Part shown: piece by piece, positions 9,709 through 21,619 of the stretch
Position numbering within the stretch: the stretch's first letter is position 1
Layout of the letters: each line of letters starts with the position of its first letter
Source: Corylus avellana
Lineage: Eukaryota; Streptophyta; Magnoliopsida; Fagales; Betulaceae
Reading direction: 5' to 3'
Length of the DNA: 64,000 nucleotides
NCBI RefSeq assembly: GCF_901000735.1
Contig: NC_081551.1
Span: 13,948,906-14,012,905 of the forward strand
Notes under the pieces: generated by a model
What the model saw: the letters and a program-made list of their open reading frames with translations, nothing else
What the model was told of the DNA's origin: nothing
Database searches by the model: none
Made by a program: the position numbers and the translations under genes

Positions 9709-10656
9709 TGATATCACAAATCCCTACTATAACTAAATACGACACATCGTTATAAGCAGTACTAGAGAACTCCTCGAGTGACACAACAAGTTTCTACCTA
9801 GCAAAAAGGGTCGTCAAAACCCTAAACTCACCTATTTGGGTTACTGGGCGTGCGTCCTCTCTAGATGAATGCTCGGCCTCCTAGGCGTACATTTAGCTAG
9901 AAGCTCCAAACGGGGTCATATGCTCCTAAGGTGTGGTACATCTCATTCTAGGCTCCTAGTAAACACATACAAGGTACACATCATGCAACTTAAAGCAATA
10001 AAATGTGGGTTTAAAACTATTTGAAACATTCTTGGTTTTTTCAAGGAAATAGGTGGGAGAACTTGCCAAAGCATCTTTAAAACTTGCATGAACACAAAAT
10101 AAGAAGTATAGCTAAAATACCAGATGTTTAGACAAGAAGTTACCTTAGAAGGTGGTAAGGCACCAAGATCTCCTATCTCTCTCTACAAAACACTCCTCAC
10201 ACTAGTATTAGGGTTTTTCTAAGGTTAGTGGAGGCTGAGGATCGAAGGGTATGGTTTACATAGGGGCTTGAGGCATGCCTTGCTCTGAAAAGGTGGAGAA
10301 TGAGTTAAAATTGCTTTTTAGAGTATCAGTAAACGTGCGGGTACTATTACACGTTGGACAAAAGGGTTCAGGCATACGTTTGGGGTATTGCCCATAGCTT
10401 AAAGACTGGTCAACGAGCGCTTGTGGTGGTTCCCCTAGCGGATGCTCGCACTATAGGTCAGGTGCGTATGTTCGGGTGCTCCCCTAGCGTACGTTTGGCC
10501 AGTGAAGGGTGGTTTTGGGTTTTGCTTCAAAAATGCTCATGGAGTTGGGCTATTAAAGGGTTTAGGTCCTTTGGTTTATAAAACCTTGTTTTATGAAAAT
10601 GTTAGCCGTTTTGTAGTTAACCTTTTAAAAATGGCTGTTTTTGTCAGGGCATTACA
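9709..10656 (-). repeat. LTR-like block Q, minus orientation
   Basis: On the minus strand the block starts TGTAATGCCCTGACAAAAACAG at 10656. Like P it has scattered CGTACG/CGTATG-type motifs (10335-10500) and a GAAGGTAAC-like stretch (about 10140-10155) comparable with P at 8988-8998. The other end is in the N gap. It contains no supported gene. It is probably a relative of P in inverted orientation. Confidence 0.4.
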
Positions 10657-12058
10657 TTTAAATCCTAACCAACACTTAAATTTTTGCAATTTTTTATCTT
10701 ATTTTTTTTTATAATAAAAAACATGTGTAATTTAGAAATATTTACAAGATTTAACGAAAAATCTTAACAAAGGGGAGACAATGCAAAAAATTGAAAGTTC
10801 AATACCATAAATTGAGATTTTTTGAACTTTATAGGGGTAATTTCAAAAGTATAGAGGTTCATAGGGGGGTGGTTTGTGAAGTTTTCCCTAAATTATCTTG
10901 AATAATTTTTCTATTCTCAAAAGAGATTTGAAAAGTAAAATATACATAAGAAAACTATGTATATATATTTGCAAAGAAATTTCAATTTGAGAGAAATTAA
11001 GTAAGATGCATTTTATTAATTACTTTCATCTTTTCTCTTGGGTGAGTTTGGCCTTGTCGGGTGCGTAATTATTAGTAGTGTTCCCAAACTAATTAATTGG
11101 TAATTAATTGGAAGTACTACCTAGATTAACAAATATGATAATAAAATACAGCAGAAAGTGAAATATTGATATGAACTTTACACTATCATCTTACTAGTAT
11201 CTCTTCCTCAAATTACAAACCAGCACTTTTAAAGGAAAAAAAAAAAAATCATCAAACAACAAAGCATGCTCACTAGAATACAACAATGTTGAAAATATAT
11301 TAATCAATGCTTCTACGAGACTTCACTCCATGACTCAAGTCATTGCAAAAGAAATTCTAATTTCCACCATCGAACTAGTACTTGCTAAATTTTAAAACAA
11401 ATGCATCCTTGTGAGAATTTTGGTACTATATCGATGCTCTAGTGAGGTAAATAGCTAGCCATCACTAGTAATTCAATCGGGTCCGACACTAGGTAATCAA
11501 CACCACTAGCGATACTATAGGGTGTGATAGTCATCCGTGGATGGTTGTGATGGTCACTATGGACAATGGATACAAGGTAAACTAACACCTTTAACTTTGG
11601 CAGGACAGACATGTGATTTTAAGTGCCCCAAAAAAGTCAACCTTCAATCCCTATAAAAACCTAAAAACTCTAGGAGAAACCATTTGCGTGATTTCTCAGC
11701 CTCCATGAGTGTCAGAGTGAAGGGAGAAGAGAAATGACCTTAAACTTGAGGTTTCTATCAGTCCCAATGAAAGAATCTTGTTCTTTTCAACCATTTTCTC
11801 AACATAAAACCTATGACTTTTCAAACCCATTATTTTCATTCTATGTTTTTTCTTTATACATGTTATTTAATTATTTAAGTCATGTTTTGGGACTTAATGG
11901 ATTGTTTTCAAGAGAAAAATATTATTTCATATAAGGTTTTCAAATGGAAGTTATTTTATGAATTGAATTATGACTCTAAAAGAAAAGTTTATAATTTTAT
12001 ATGAGAAGATTTATGATTTTATGAGATGAATATTTCAAACACCTATTCAAAGTATTTT

Positions 12059-12061
<3 letters not shown>

Positions 12062-12089
<28 letters not shown>
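12062..12089. repeat. CT microsatellite
   Basis: About 14 CT dinucleotides in a row, followed by a short CA-rich run (12096-12110). Confidence 0.95.
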
Positions 12090-12091
<2 letters not shown>

Positions 12092-12548
12092 GACACACAC
12101 ACACTCACACTTATATAGAGATAAAGAATCTTTTGTATGAATGTTATTGAAGAGCATTATGGTAACCAAGGTAAAACCTTTAATGATTTTGATATTAAAG
12201 GCAGAACTTTGATACCTAAATAAATTGTTGAATGTTTTTGAGAGTTATGGAATCCCATGGATGTTTGAATTTGATTGGTTGCATACTAGGGGCTCGGAAT
12301 GACCTTATAATAGGTGTTGGATCGGGTTAGAATTGACCCTTGCTTAGGCAAGGCCGATTCTTGATAGGATAGGAACGATCCCTGGTGTAGCACTGCCTTT
12401 AAATAACAAGGCATAAATGAAAATATTTAATTTCACACGTGGCATTACTACATACATTAGAGATAATCGATCTCTAATTTAATAGAAAACCTTAATGGAT
12501 AACATTGCAAACTTTTTAAACTTGGATACACGAAATTATAATATTTTA

Positions 12549-12803
12549 AAGTTGAAGAGGGTGATTGCAAATTTGATGAAATATTAAGGGGGGTAAATAA
12601 AGTTTCCCATAAATAAAAGAGGTGATCTAGAGTATTCAAGGTATGTAAAAGGTGTACAAAAATCTAAGCAATAGAGTAAGTTGAAGAGGGTGATTACAAA
12701 TTTGATGAAAGATTAAAGGGGGTAAATAAAGTTTCCGTAAATAAAATAGGTGATCTAGAGTATTCAAGGTATGTAAAAGGTGTACAAAAATCTAAGCAAT
12801 GGA
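12549..12803. repeat. Tandem duplication, 129-bp period
   Basis: Two adjacent copies (12549-12677 and 12678-12803), both starting AAGTTGAAGAGGGTGATT and ending ATCTAAGCAAT, differ at several bases. The left part of the unit overlaps the arm of a MITE-like sequence, so the duplication includes a piece of a mobile element. Confidence 0.9.
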
Positions 12804-13161
12804 TATGACATATTATAACTTTTAAATATATATTGATAATGTTCCAAAATATATTCCTAGTTTGAAAGCGTGAAATTTTTATTAGTCATTTTTATATGTA
12901 ATGTATTCTATTAATTATAACATGTCATGTTTCTAAGGGGTGAGTTTCATTCTAAATAATATATATGATACACATTTCTATGCAAGAAATGACCTTACAC
13001 AAAAGTCATTGTATTTCAACAACTATTTTTTTTTTTTAACAAATATTTTCATTTGAACAAAGAGTTGTTGTAAAAGCAATATATACATGTGTAATTCAAT
13101 CGGTCAAGTTTTGGTAATACTTCCAAAGTGACTTGAATCGTAGCAATTCAAAAGAGAAAAT

Positions 13162-13353
13162 ATGAGCAGACTTGTAGGGGTGCTAATTACCTTTTTGTTG
13201 ATTGTTCCACTTCTCGTGCAAGCCAATGACTATCTTATATATGATTCAAAGTGCTTTATGAATTGCTTTGAAGGAAATGAGTGCATGAAGTATAAACATC
13301 GATATAGAGTATATAGGTGTTATCTATGTTGTATATTTGAGTGCGTTATTTGA
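13162..13353 (+). CDS. Candidate small secreted cysteine-rich peptide
   Basis: A 63-residue ORF. Residues 1-21 form a convincing signal peptide: MSR, then a long hydrophobic run ending in LLVQA, with cleavage likely after alanine 21. The mature part has seven cysteines at 31, 35, 41, 53, 56, 57 and 61, giving a C-x3-C ... C-x3-C-x3-C spacing with a basic tyrosine-rich middle (KYKHRYRVYR). Plants have many such families (for example thionin-like and alpha-hairpinin-type peptides with paired CxxxC motifs); I cannot assign one. The start context AAAATATGAG is acceptable for a plant, and a TATA-like run (ATATATACATG, 13079-13089) lies upstream. No intron is evident. It is the only ORF between the transposons with protein-like features, but a chance ORF is not excluded. 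Confidence 0.45.
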   Translation: MSRLVGVLITFLLIVPLLVQANDYLIYDSKCFMNCFEGNECMKYKHRYRVYRCYLCCIFECVI

Positions 13354-13857
13354 CCAAATAATACCTCCAACACATGAGCACCAACTTTGGATCTACTATA
13401 TATCTAGTATGAACTTTCACCCTAAGCTTCCTCGCTTTCTCTCTTTCTCTATGCACAACAAAATTACATGGACATGCATATAGATATATATGCACAACAA
13501 AATAGTACAATTACTATACAAAAGATTAATATCTGAAATATTATTCAAGTGAAGCCTTGATTATAATTATTCAATGTATGATTCCATCATAAGTGAAATT
13601 TCAACACTACTGTTATTCAATTATCTTAAGAATATATACCAATAATTTGTGGGTTGTAAGAAGAGACTATTTTTTAGGATAGATGAAATGTGATTAACAT
13701 TATAAACGGTCACACTTTTATGGAGTTACTTGAGAATCACAATGAATCTATACGATGGTGGACACTTAACTGAGTTAAGATGGTAGTCTTCCAATGGAAC
13801 TCTGTGCGCTTAAGCTAGAGGCTAAGGGAAGAATAACAAATTATTAATATTAGGTAT
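13354..13857. other. AT-rich intergenic stretch
   Basis: I see no gene or recognisable repeat here. It contained the target site of solo LTR I (GGTAT at 13853-13857) and resumes at 25332. Confidence 0.5.
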
Positions 13858-13917
13858 TGATGAATGCCAAATATTGCATATTTGGACCCCTTAATTTGCA
13901 TTTGCTAAGCCTTTAGC

Positions 13918-16613
13918 TGTAACGCCCCGATATTTGAACTAGCAAATATCGAAGTCGTGACGCTGCAACTTTAGAAAATACAATCTTACAGCGGAGTATG
14001 TATATTTTTTTTTTTTCTTTTTCTATGACCTAGTAATAACTTACACAACACAGTTGAGCTGACTGAAATACCTCGAGGTGATATATTATTAAATAAAATA
14101 GAAACATGGTTTTCATTACAACATATGTACACACTAGGTGTACCAAATATATGCCACAGACGACACCTAAATTAACATAGTAATATCTATTAAGTTTACA
14201 CACATCACCATACATAATAAAAGCGATTAACATAAATGAGACTTGCTCCATAGAGTAAGCATAAATCCTGCAGCAGATGGTCTATCAACCATCAAAACCA
14301 GTAAAAGGACCATCGTCCTCACTTTCTATCCCTGCATCAAGATCTATGTAAAGATGACGTTATCATATTTACATAGGCAAACAAGTGAGTAATCTATTTT
14401 CCTAGATATAAAGACTAAAAAGACTAGTTTGAACAAATAAGATTAAAGACTAAAATATATAATAATGAATGAGTTGTGAATGCAGCGTAATGACAGATTA
14501 GTTTGTGTTTTATGATAATCTTTCTTCAGACCTCTTCTCATGAGCTCTCAGCCCGCTTACGTCCGTTATGTCCCTCACACTTTAGAGGTTTACCTGTTTG
14601 GTGCTGGCAACTACACCGCCCCAGCTTAGTTATATATTAGGCCTGTTGGACGGTTATATACCCCCATCCACTGAGATACCGACAGTTCCTCGCGGCAATC
14701 CACCCAGCTTGTTCTTAAGGTGGCTATCTTATCAGCCCATTTTATTAGACACATTATGCAGCAGTTGTATTGCAAAATTATATCAATAAGACAAAATAAG
14801 AATTCCTATAACAATAAAACAAAGCTAGTACTCAGTAAGTATATCCATACTTACTCTCCTTAGTGTAGTATTCTGCTCCACTTCTGCACATAATACATAC
14901 ATACAAACAATACTTAGTTCATCCTCCAATAATAAAATTGTTTAAAGACCCTCATCTTTTTATATTTATTTATTATCCGTCACTTCATCTTTATTTACTC
15001 ATTTTATTATATTAATCTAAGATAGTCATTTATAACTAGTTAAATGACTGAATGTAAATGTTAAATGCATATTTCGGGGATGAGATCAAATGGTCCTTAC
15101 CGCCAGAAATATGAACAGAAATTTAAATGACATAAAAGAAATGACTGAATGTAAATGTTAAATGCATATTTCGGGGATGAGATCAAATGGTCCTTACCGC
15201 CAGAAATATGAACAGAAATTTAAATGACATAAAAGAAATGACTGAATGTAAATGTTAAATGCATATTTCGGGGATGAGATCAAATGGTCCTTACCGCCAG
15301 AAATATGAACAGAAATTTAAATGACATAAAAAGAAATGACTGAATGTAAATGTTAAATGCATATTTCGGGGATGAGATCAAATGGTCCTTACCGCCAGAA
15401 ATATGAACAGAAATTTAAATGACATAAAAGAAATGACTGAATGTAAATACTGTAAAGTAAATAATATATAGATAATATTATAAGTCCTTAATTGATTTTG
15501 TCCGCTAGCTCTTTATTATTAATTCACTTGTATCCATTACTTTATTTTACATTATACACTTTATTGGGTCTTTAAACAATTAAATGAGGACAAGTAATAA
15601 AAGCTATAAATCATGATATTTATACATGAAACACTTACCCAATAATCCGTAGAAGTAAAACTCCACCAAATCTTCTCTAGGTAGCTAGTTTTAGAAAAAC
15701 ACTTGAACACTACAAGAAAGATCTAGGCTATATGGTTTTTGACTAGACCTAAGAAATAAAATGAAAGGAGGAGCAAACAATTTTATTTGTTCTAAGATTG
15801 TAAATAAAAAGCAAGTGAAAGTGACTATAGCTTAGGCTCTATTTATAAGAGAATGAATGGTTATGATTTATTTTTAAACCTTTGATCTAAGGGTTGAGAT
15901 GTATTTAACCATAAGAATGCACCTAGTCCATATTTCATACTCTATACCAAATAGTATTTTCGTCCAAAATGAGGGCAGTGCATTCCAATCCATTTTTCAA
16001 TGTCCAAACATACTCTGATTGACATGAAATTTTGAGAGTAGATAGAGGACTTCGAGACAAACATTTTATATTTTTGGTTCGACTACATCCGAGTTCGTTT
16101 GAGTCTATTTTTGGCCTATACAAGGTTTCCAATTCAACTTAGGCTTTAACTATTTGCATTCCCACTTGGCCACTTACCTTGTTAAATCATTATAATCATG
16201 ATATTTACTATAATCATGATTACTAGAAGACTTTAAGCTTTCAACAAAGGTGACTAGCCTTGGTATCTTTCTTTAGCAGTTTTAATCCCATTTAGACAGT
16301 ATGAAAATTAAGACACTGCTTTTTAGGCTAAAAACTACAAAGTTTCAAATTAATTTCTAACTTCACTAAACACCAATATAAATAATTTATTTACTAGATT
16401 GTTTTTAATTATGCCCATAAACATATTAGTGAAGCTAAATTTTAGAATTGAATGGATATACAAAAGATGTCAAAAATCAATGTAATATACATGTAACACT
16501 AAATAGTTATTAAATAACATTAATCCACATATCATTGATCTAATTTATTCATTTATTCTTTTAATCTATTTAATATTGTTTATATGAGAGTTTTTAAAAT
16601 CTAGGTCGTTACA
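13918..16613 (-). repeat. 3' LTR of element D (2696 bp)
   Basis: It starts TGTAACGACCT and ends CGGGGCGTTACA on the minus strand. It contains four tandem 97-98-bp units (15043-15431). Open frames inside it (for example 14598-14789) recur in the other LTR and run antisense; I regard them as chance. Confidence 0.93.
15043..15431. repeat. Four tandem 97-bp units in the 3' LTR of D
   Basis: Units begin AATGACTGAATGTAAATG at 15043, 15140, 15237 and 15335 and carry a CATATTTCGGGGATGAGATC core. They are almost identical to each other. The 5' LTR has only three, one of them shortened. Confidence 0.95.
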
Positions 16614-16626
16614 TTCTACCCACCTT
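16614..16626 (-). other. Purine tract of element D
   Basis: AAGGTGGGTAGAA on the minus strand directly precedes the 3' LTR, the expected place for the plus-strand primer. Confidence 0.75.
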
Positions 16627-16904
16627 ATTGGAATTTCGTCCCCGAAATTAAGCATTCAATTTATCACATAACCCCAATATGAGCGACTCAGATTTTATTG
16701 TAACGTCTAAGCCTTAGTCATATTTTACACTTAGGTACTACACTTTTATACAGTACCATGATTTATCTACCAACTCAAAACATCAATCGGAGCATTTAAT
16801 AATATCACTTCTTATCTCCAAGGTATCCCTAAACTTTTGTAGTTTTGAACAATAGCCATATAAGCAATCATAAAATGCCATTTACCGTGTATATATATAT
16901 GCAC

Positions 16905-17846
16905 TTACCGAGTGATATATCCGGTTAGAATAAATGTGGATATTTGTCCTGCATTTCTCGTTCTAGTTCCCGAGAAGCTTTCTATGTCGTGATTACGCCA
17001 GAGAACCTTAACTAGAGCAATGGTTTTTGTTCTGAGTTTCTGTTCCTTTCGATCCAGAATTTGTACCGGTAGTTCCTCATACCTTAAATTTGCTTGAATC
17101 TGAAGTGGTTCAAAATCAATAACGTGCAGGGGATCATGTACATATCTTCTTAATGTTGATACATGGAACACGTCGTGCACCTCTGCTAGCTCAGGTGGTA
17201 ACTCAACTCGGTATGCTACTGGTCCTACAATTTCGGTTATTAAGAAGGGGCCAACATACCTTGGACTTAACTTTCCCTTTTTACCGAAATGCATCACGCC
17301 TTTCATTGGTGATACTTTCAGGAATACTTGATCGCCAACTTCAAAATTCACCAGACGATGTCCTTTGTCAGCATAACTCTTTTGACGGCTTTGAGCTGTT
17401 AACACCCTTTTTCGAATTAATACCACCTTGTCTTTAGTGTCTTGGATTATCTCTGGTCCCACCAATTGCCTTTCACCAACTTCATCCCAATAAAGTGGCG
17501 ATCTGCATTTGCGTCCATAGAGGGCTTCGTATGGTGCCATACCAATAGTTGCCTGGAAACTATTGTTATAAGCAAACTCGACTAAAGGTAAATATTGGAT
17601 CCACTTACCTTTGAAATCGAGTACGCACATTCTTAGCATGTCCTCCAAGATTTGAATGGTCCTTTCCGACTGACCATCCGTTTGTGGATGATAAGCTGTA
17701 CTAAGTTTCAACTTTGTCCCCATTGCTTCATGTAGACATTGCCAAAAATGAGAAGTGAATCGCGCATCCCAATCAGAAACAATAGAAGCAGGTATCCCAT
17801 GCAACCTGACTATTTCTCTTATATACAATTCCGCTAGCTCCGACAC
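16905..17846 (-). pseudogene. Integrase core and C-terminus of D, with chromodomain-like tail
   Basis: The frame covers the second half of integrase: the [14 protein letters not shown] active-site block (arginine is usual where the W stands), the [13 protein letters not shown] block with the catalytic glutamate, the [20 protein letters not shown] and [12 protein letters not shown] blocks (GPY/F-type module), then the [16 protein letters not shown]...VKVLWRNH segment typical of the Tekay/Del C-terminal chromodomain. Just after WRNH the frame slips by one base: the continuation expected for the family, ending KYPHLF and a stop, lies in another frame, while this frame runs on into unrelated residues. 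The N-terminal end is also cut off from the zinc-binding half by two stops between 17847 and 17970. Confidence 0.85.
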
Positions 17847-17966
17847 AGAATTAGTGATTTTATATGGAATGAAATGAGCACTTTTGGTTAGTCTATCAAT
17901 AACAACTCAAATAGAATCATACCCTTTCGATGTCTTTGGTAAACCAACCACAAAGTCCATCGCAAT

Positions 17967-18419
17967 CTAGTCCCACTTCCATTTTGGAATGTCAAGCGGT
18001 TGAAGGGGGCCGGCTGGCCTTTGGTGTTCAGCTTTTACCTGCTGGCAAGTAGCGCATTGTGCTACAAAAACCGCAATATCCCTCTTCATGCCATTCCACC
18101 AAAATCTTTCTTTCAGGTCTTGGTACATCTTCGTATTCCCTGGATGCACTGTGTATCGGGACTTGTGTGCCTCGCTAAGGATATCGCTCCTTAATTTAGC
18201 ATCACTAGGTATAACTACCCTGGTATCTCCGGTTCTTAGTAAGTTATCATTGGTAAAATGGAAACACGGAGCTTTACCTTGATTTGCTTTCTCCATAAGC
18301 TCTTGTAGTTCAGGATCGTTCTCTTGAGCTAACTTGATCCGGTCTGCAGTCAATGGTCGGATTATGAGGGCTGCTATTGCGGCATCATCATCACTTGGAG
18401 CGACTTCAAGTTGAATCAT
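17967..18419 (-). pseudogene. Integrase N-terminal zinc-binding part of D
   Basis: This 150-residue segment holds the RNase H-integrase linker and the HHCC domain: an H near YTVHPGNTKMY, WWNGMKRDI, and CATCQQVK with its two cysteines, all typical of Ty3 integrase. It ends at a TAG just after the conserved WKWD. A second stop (TGA where tryptophan is usual) lies near 17907 in the same frame before the catalytic core. A stop or shift near 18420-18442 separates it from RNase H. Confidence 0.88.
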
Positions 18420-18441
18420 GCCAAGTTGCTTGGCAAGTTGG

Positions 18442-21015
18442 TCAGGAGAATGGAGTTTCGGAGTTTACCCTTTGCGACTTCCTACTTAGAGCGTCAGCAA
18501 CTACGTTTGCCTTTCCTGGGTCGTACAAAATATAACAGTTGTAGTCTTTTAACAATTCTAACCACCTACGTTGCCTCATATTCAATTCTTTTTGAGAGAA
18601 AATGTACTTCAGGCTTTGGTGATCCGTGTAGATTTCTACTTTCTCACGAAAAAGATAATGTCTCCAGATTTTTAAAGCAAAAACTATTGCTGCAAGTTCT
18701 AAGTCATGAGTAGGATAATTTCTCTCATGGTCTTTTAATTGTCTTGAAGCATAAGCAATTACCTTATCTTGCTGCATAAGTACGCATCCTAGTCCTTTGA
18801 GTGATGCATCACTATAGACTGTAAATTTCTCACCCTCTATTGGAAGAATAAGAACGGGCGCGGATACTAATCTCTGTTTGAGCTCTTGAAAATTCGCTTC
18901 GCATGCGTCGCTCCACACAAAGTGAGCGTTCTTCTTTGTTAAAGAGGTTAATGGACCAGAAAGAGTGGAGAAACCTTTGACGAACCTCCGGTAGTAGCCA
19001 GCCAATCCCAAGAAACTGCGAATCTCATGGACGTTCGTCGGTCGTTCCCAGTTGACAACAGCTTCTACTTTGTTAGGATCAACTGCTATACCATCTTTTG
19101 AGATCATGTGTCCCAAAAATGAGACTTCCTCTAGCCAAAACTCACATTTCTTGAGTTTGGCAAACAACTGCTTTTCTCTCAGAACTCCCAATATTGTTTT
19201 CAAATGTTCGCCATGGTCTTGATGATTGGTGGAGTACACCAAAATGTCATCAATGAATACTACTACGAACCAATCAAGATACATATGAAACACACGATTC
19301 ATTAGATCCATAAATACCGATGGAGCATTTGTCACTCCAAACGGCATGACTAGGAATTCGTAGTGGCCATACCTCGTCCGAATTGCCGTCTTTTGTACAT
19401 CTCCTTCTTTAACTTTGAGTTGATGGTATCCGGATCGAAGATCAATCTTCGAGAACACTTTAGCTCCCTTTAATTGATCAAATAGATCATCGATACGAGG
19501 TAAAGGATATTTGTTCTTGATTGTGACACGGTTTAGCTCGCGGTAGTCTATACATAGCCGCATAGACCCGTCTTTCTTTTTCACAAACAGAACTGGCGCT
19601 CCCCATGGCGATACACTCGGGCGTATTAGTCCTCTGTTTATCAATTCTTGGAGTTGTTCCTTCAGCTCTTTCAACTCAGCTGGCGCCATCCGGTAAGGTG
19701 CCTTGTAAATAGGTTGCGTTCCTGGTATTACGTCGATGGAGAACTCAATCTCATGATCAGGTGGCAAACCATGAGATGCTTCGGCGAAGACGTCGGAGTA
19801 TTCGCACACTATTGGAATGTCTTCCAGTTTTCGTTCGCCTTTTGGCTTAGCTGTAACATAAGCCAAAAATGCCAACGCACCTTGTCGAATATTTTTCTTT
19901 GTTTGAATTGCTGAGAGAAGGGGTGGGGTAGCCCGAACTCGAGTACCATGAAACCTAAATTCTTCAACACCTGGTGGATGAAAAATAACCTCTTTTTCTC
20001 TACAGTTTATACATGCATAGTATCTTGCCAACCAATTCATTCCTAAGAGTATATCATACCCGAGGGATTTTAAAACAACAAGGTTAGCAGGAAGGACTCT
20101 ACCCTTTATCATTATTGGGTAGTTCATTACTATCCTATTACATGTTATCCTTTCTACTCCTGGTGTTTGTACTGACAAATCTTGCTCTAATGGTTGTGTA
20201 CTTATGTGACAAATCTTAGCGTATGGTGCAGAAATGAATGAATGTGTTGCTCCAGAATCAAAGAGAGTACACACAAGAGTACTAAATAGAGGAATGGTAC
20301 CTGTCACTACTTCATTGTTTGCTTCATCATTCTCGTCGTCATCCACAGGGGTCAACGTATATACTCTCGCCTGAGCAAGCCTTCTTTGTTGAAAGTTATT
20401 CCTTTGTGCTCCAGCTTCTCTCGTGGTATTCATCGAACAATCCTTCTTAAAATGCCCCTTTTGACCACATCGAAAACAGCCGGTACTTTCGCTCCTGCAA
20501 TCTCCAAAATGCATTTTTCCACATTTGGGACAAGCAACCTTCTGACTTCCTACTGGAGGAGAAAAATTCTTGTGATCCGCCGGTTTGGAGCCAGTCCCTA
20601 CGACAAATCGTTTGGAGGGATAGGATGCCTGAGGCATTGACCGTTTCCTATGTTCGTAAGCTGCAGATGTCTCACGAATTGCCCTCTCAGCAAGGGATGC
20701 TACGTTTACTAATCGAGCATAGTTTTTGATCTCATGGCATACAACTCTTTCCTTGATACGAGAGTTAAGGCCATTTTCAAAACGTTCTGTCTTTGATACT
20801 TCGTCAGGAATAAGATTAATACCAAACCTGGCTAACTCAGTGAATTTAATTGAGTATTGTTTCACTGACATAGTACCTTGCACCAAGTTCTGAAATTCAA
20901 TAGCTCTTAACTGCTTTTGAGACCTTGGGAAATATTGCCTATTGAATTCCTCAACAAACCTTCCCATGTGATAACAACACCAAGTCCTATCAACTCTACC
21001 TGGGATTTCCACCAT
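18442..21015 (-). pseudogene. gag C-half, zinc knuckle, protease, RT and RNase H of D
   Basis: The longest frame in the window (857 residues). In order: second half of the gag capsid domain (about 18-120); a CCHC knuckle [14 protein letters not shown] (180-193), preceded by a second Cys-rich [12 protein letters not shown]; retropepsin [10 protein letters not shown] (253-262); reverse transcriptase (about 440-610) with [28 protein letters not shown] and active site FIDD (587-590, where Y is common in the first position); RNase H-like domain (about 730-845) with YSDAS, a DLELAA block and YTDHQSLKY, ending VVADALSRK. These residues look intact, so RT and RNase H are the best preserved part of D. 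The N-terminal start is artificial: gag begins upstream in another frame. Confidence 0.93.
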
Positions 21016-21470
21016 TTAAGGGCTTCACCAGTTAGCCTTAATACGGTGTATGTCAGCTTTTCCTCATTTGTACACTTGAGCGTGTCGTGCAGCAGTTGGA
21101 TATCTGAAATCCAAGCTTCAGCTACTGTATGTCCTTGAGTCCCATTGAAAGTACGAAACTGCTGATCAGTAAAGTCACGCATCGAGCAACCGATATGCTG
21201 GACTGGTGCAACAGGTTGAGACATCCGTGAAATTGCTTATGTGAATTGCCTAGTAATATCGCCCATAAATTGGACTAATGTTGGGTGTACACCATCATGG
21301 AATGCTGGTGGTGGAGGTGGAGGTGGTATTTCATTGGTTTCATTATGAGGTGCTTCACCTTCCTCAACGACAGGGGGATCACGTCTTCGTACCAGAATTT
21401 TGTACAAATTAATTAACGACTTATCTATATCAAGGCAAACAACAAAATCACTCAAACATGTAAATAGCAT
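20907..21470 (-). pseudogene. gag N-terminal half of D
   Basis: Two in-frame segments split by a TAA at about 21236: a proline-rich N-terminus (RRRDPPVVEEGEAP...PPPPPPP) and then the start of the capsid domain with FNGTQGHTVAEAWI and [12 protein letters not shown], typical of Tekay-type gag. After VVITWEG (about 20975) the frame shifts by one base; the rest of the domain ([14 protein letters not shown]) continues in the 18442-21015 frame. The true start is probably near 21400, but is not certain. Confidence 0.8.
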
Positions 21471-21604
21471 ATTTAGGCTTCTATCGCTAATACTTTATTC
21501 TCAAACAAAAGTTTTTATAAAAAGTTGTGAGTATTTTATTTAGTGAAGCTCTTGTGTTGTATACCCTAGTCTAGTATGATACTAACTTTCCCATAGAGCA
21601 AACC

Positions 21605-21616
21605 GCTCTGATACCA
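21605..21616 (-). other. Primer binding site of D (initiator tRNA-Met)
   Basis: TGGTATCAGAGC on the minus strand, three bases inside the 5' LTR. It is the standard initiator-Met primer complement in plant retrotransposons. Confidence 0.9.
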
Positions 21617-21619
21617 TAA

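Larger units (their letters stand above)
10657..13161. other. AT-rich stretch with no supported gene
   Basis: No coding frame convinces me. Recognisable parts are a one-armed MITE-like remnant (about 10755-10890), a promoter-like TATA context (CCCTATAAAAACC, 11651-11663), a CT microsatellite (12062-12089), a second MITE-like remnant (about 12420-12612) and a 129-bp tandem duplication (12549-12803). The part around 11450-12400 (GGGTCCGACAC, GGATCGGGTTAG) has the feel of an old LTR, but no ends are visible. Confidence 0.5.

Noticed and set aside
12096..12114. CA-rich run as a second microsatellite of interest
   Set aside because: Too short and imperfect to report separately.
14030..14251. 73-residue ORF in both D LTRs (14030-14251 and 21727-21948)
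   Set aside because: It lies inside the LTR and has hydrophobic residues only because of AT-rich sequence; no start context or domain.
14598..14789. 63-residue ORF identical in both D LTRs (14598-14789 and 22295-22486)
   Set aside because: Identity is explained by LTR duplication at insertion; the frame is antisense to the element and shows no protein features.
17153..17437. Plus-strand ORFs across D (17153-17437, 18000-18282, 18411-18713, 19648-19914, 20386-20640)
   Set aside because: Antisense shadows of the well-supported minus-strand pol and gag.
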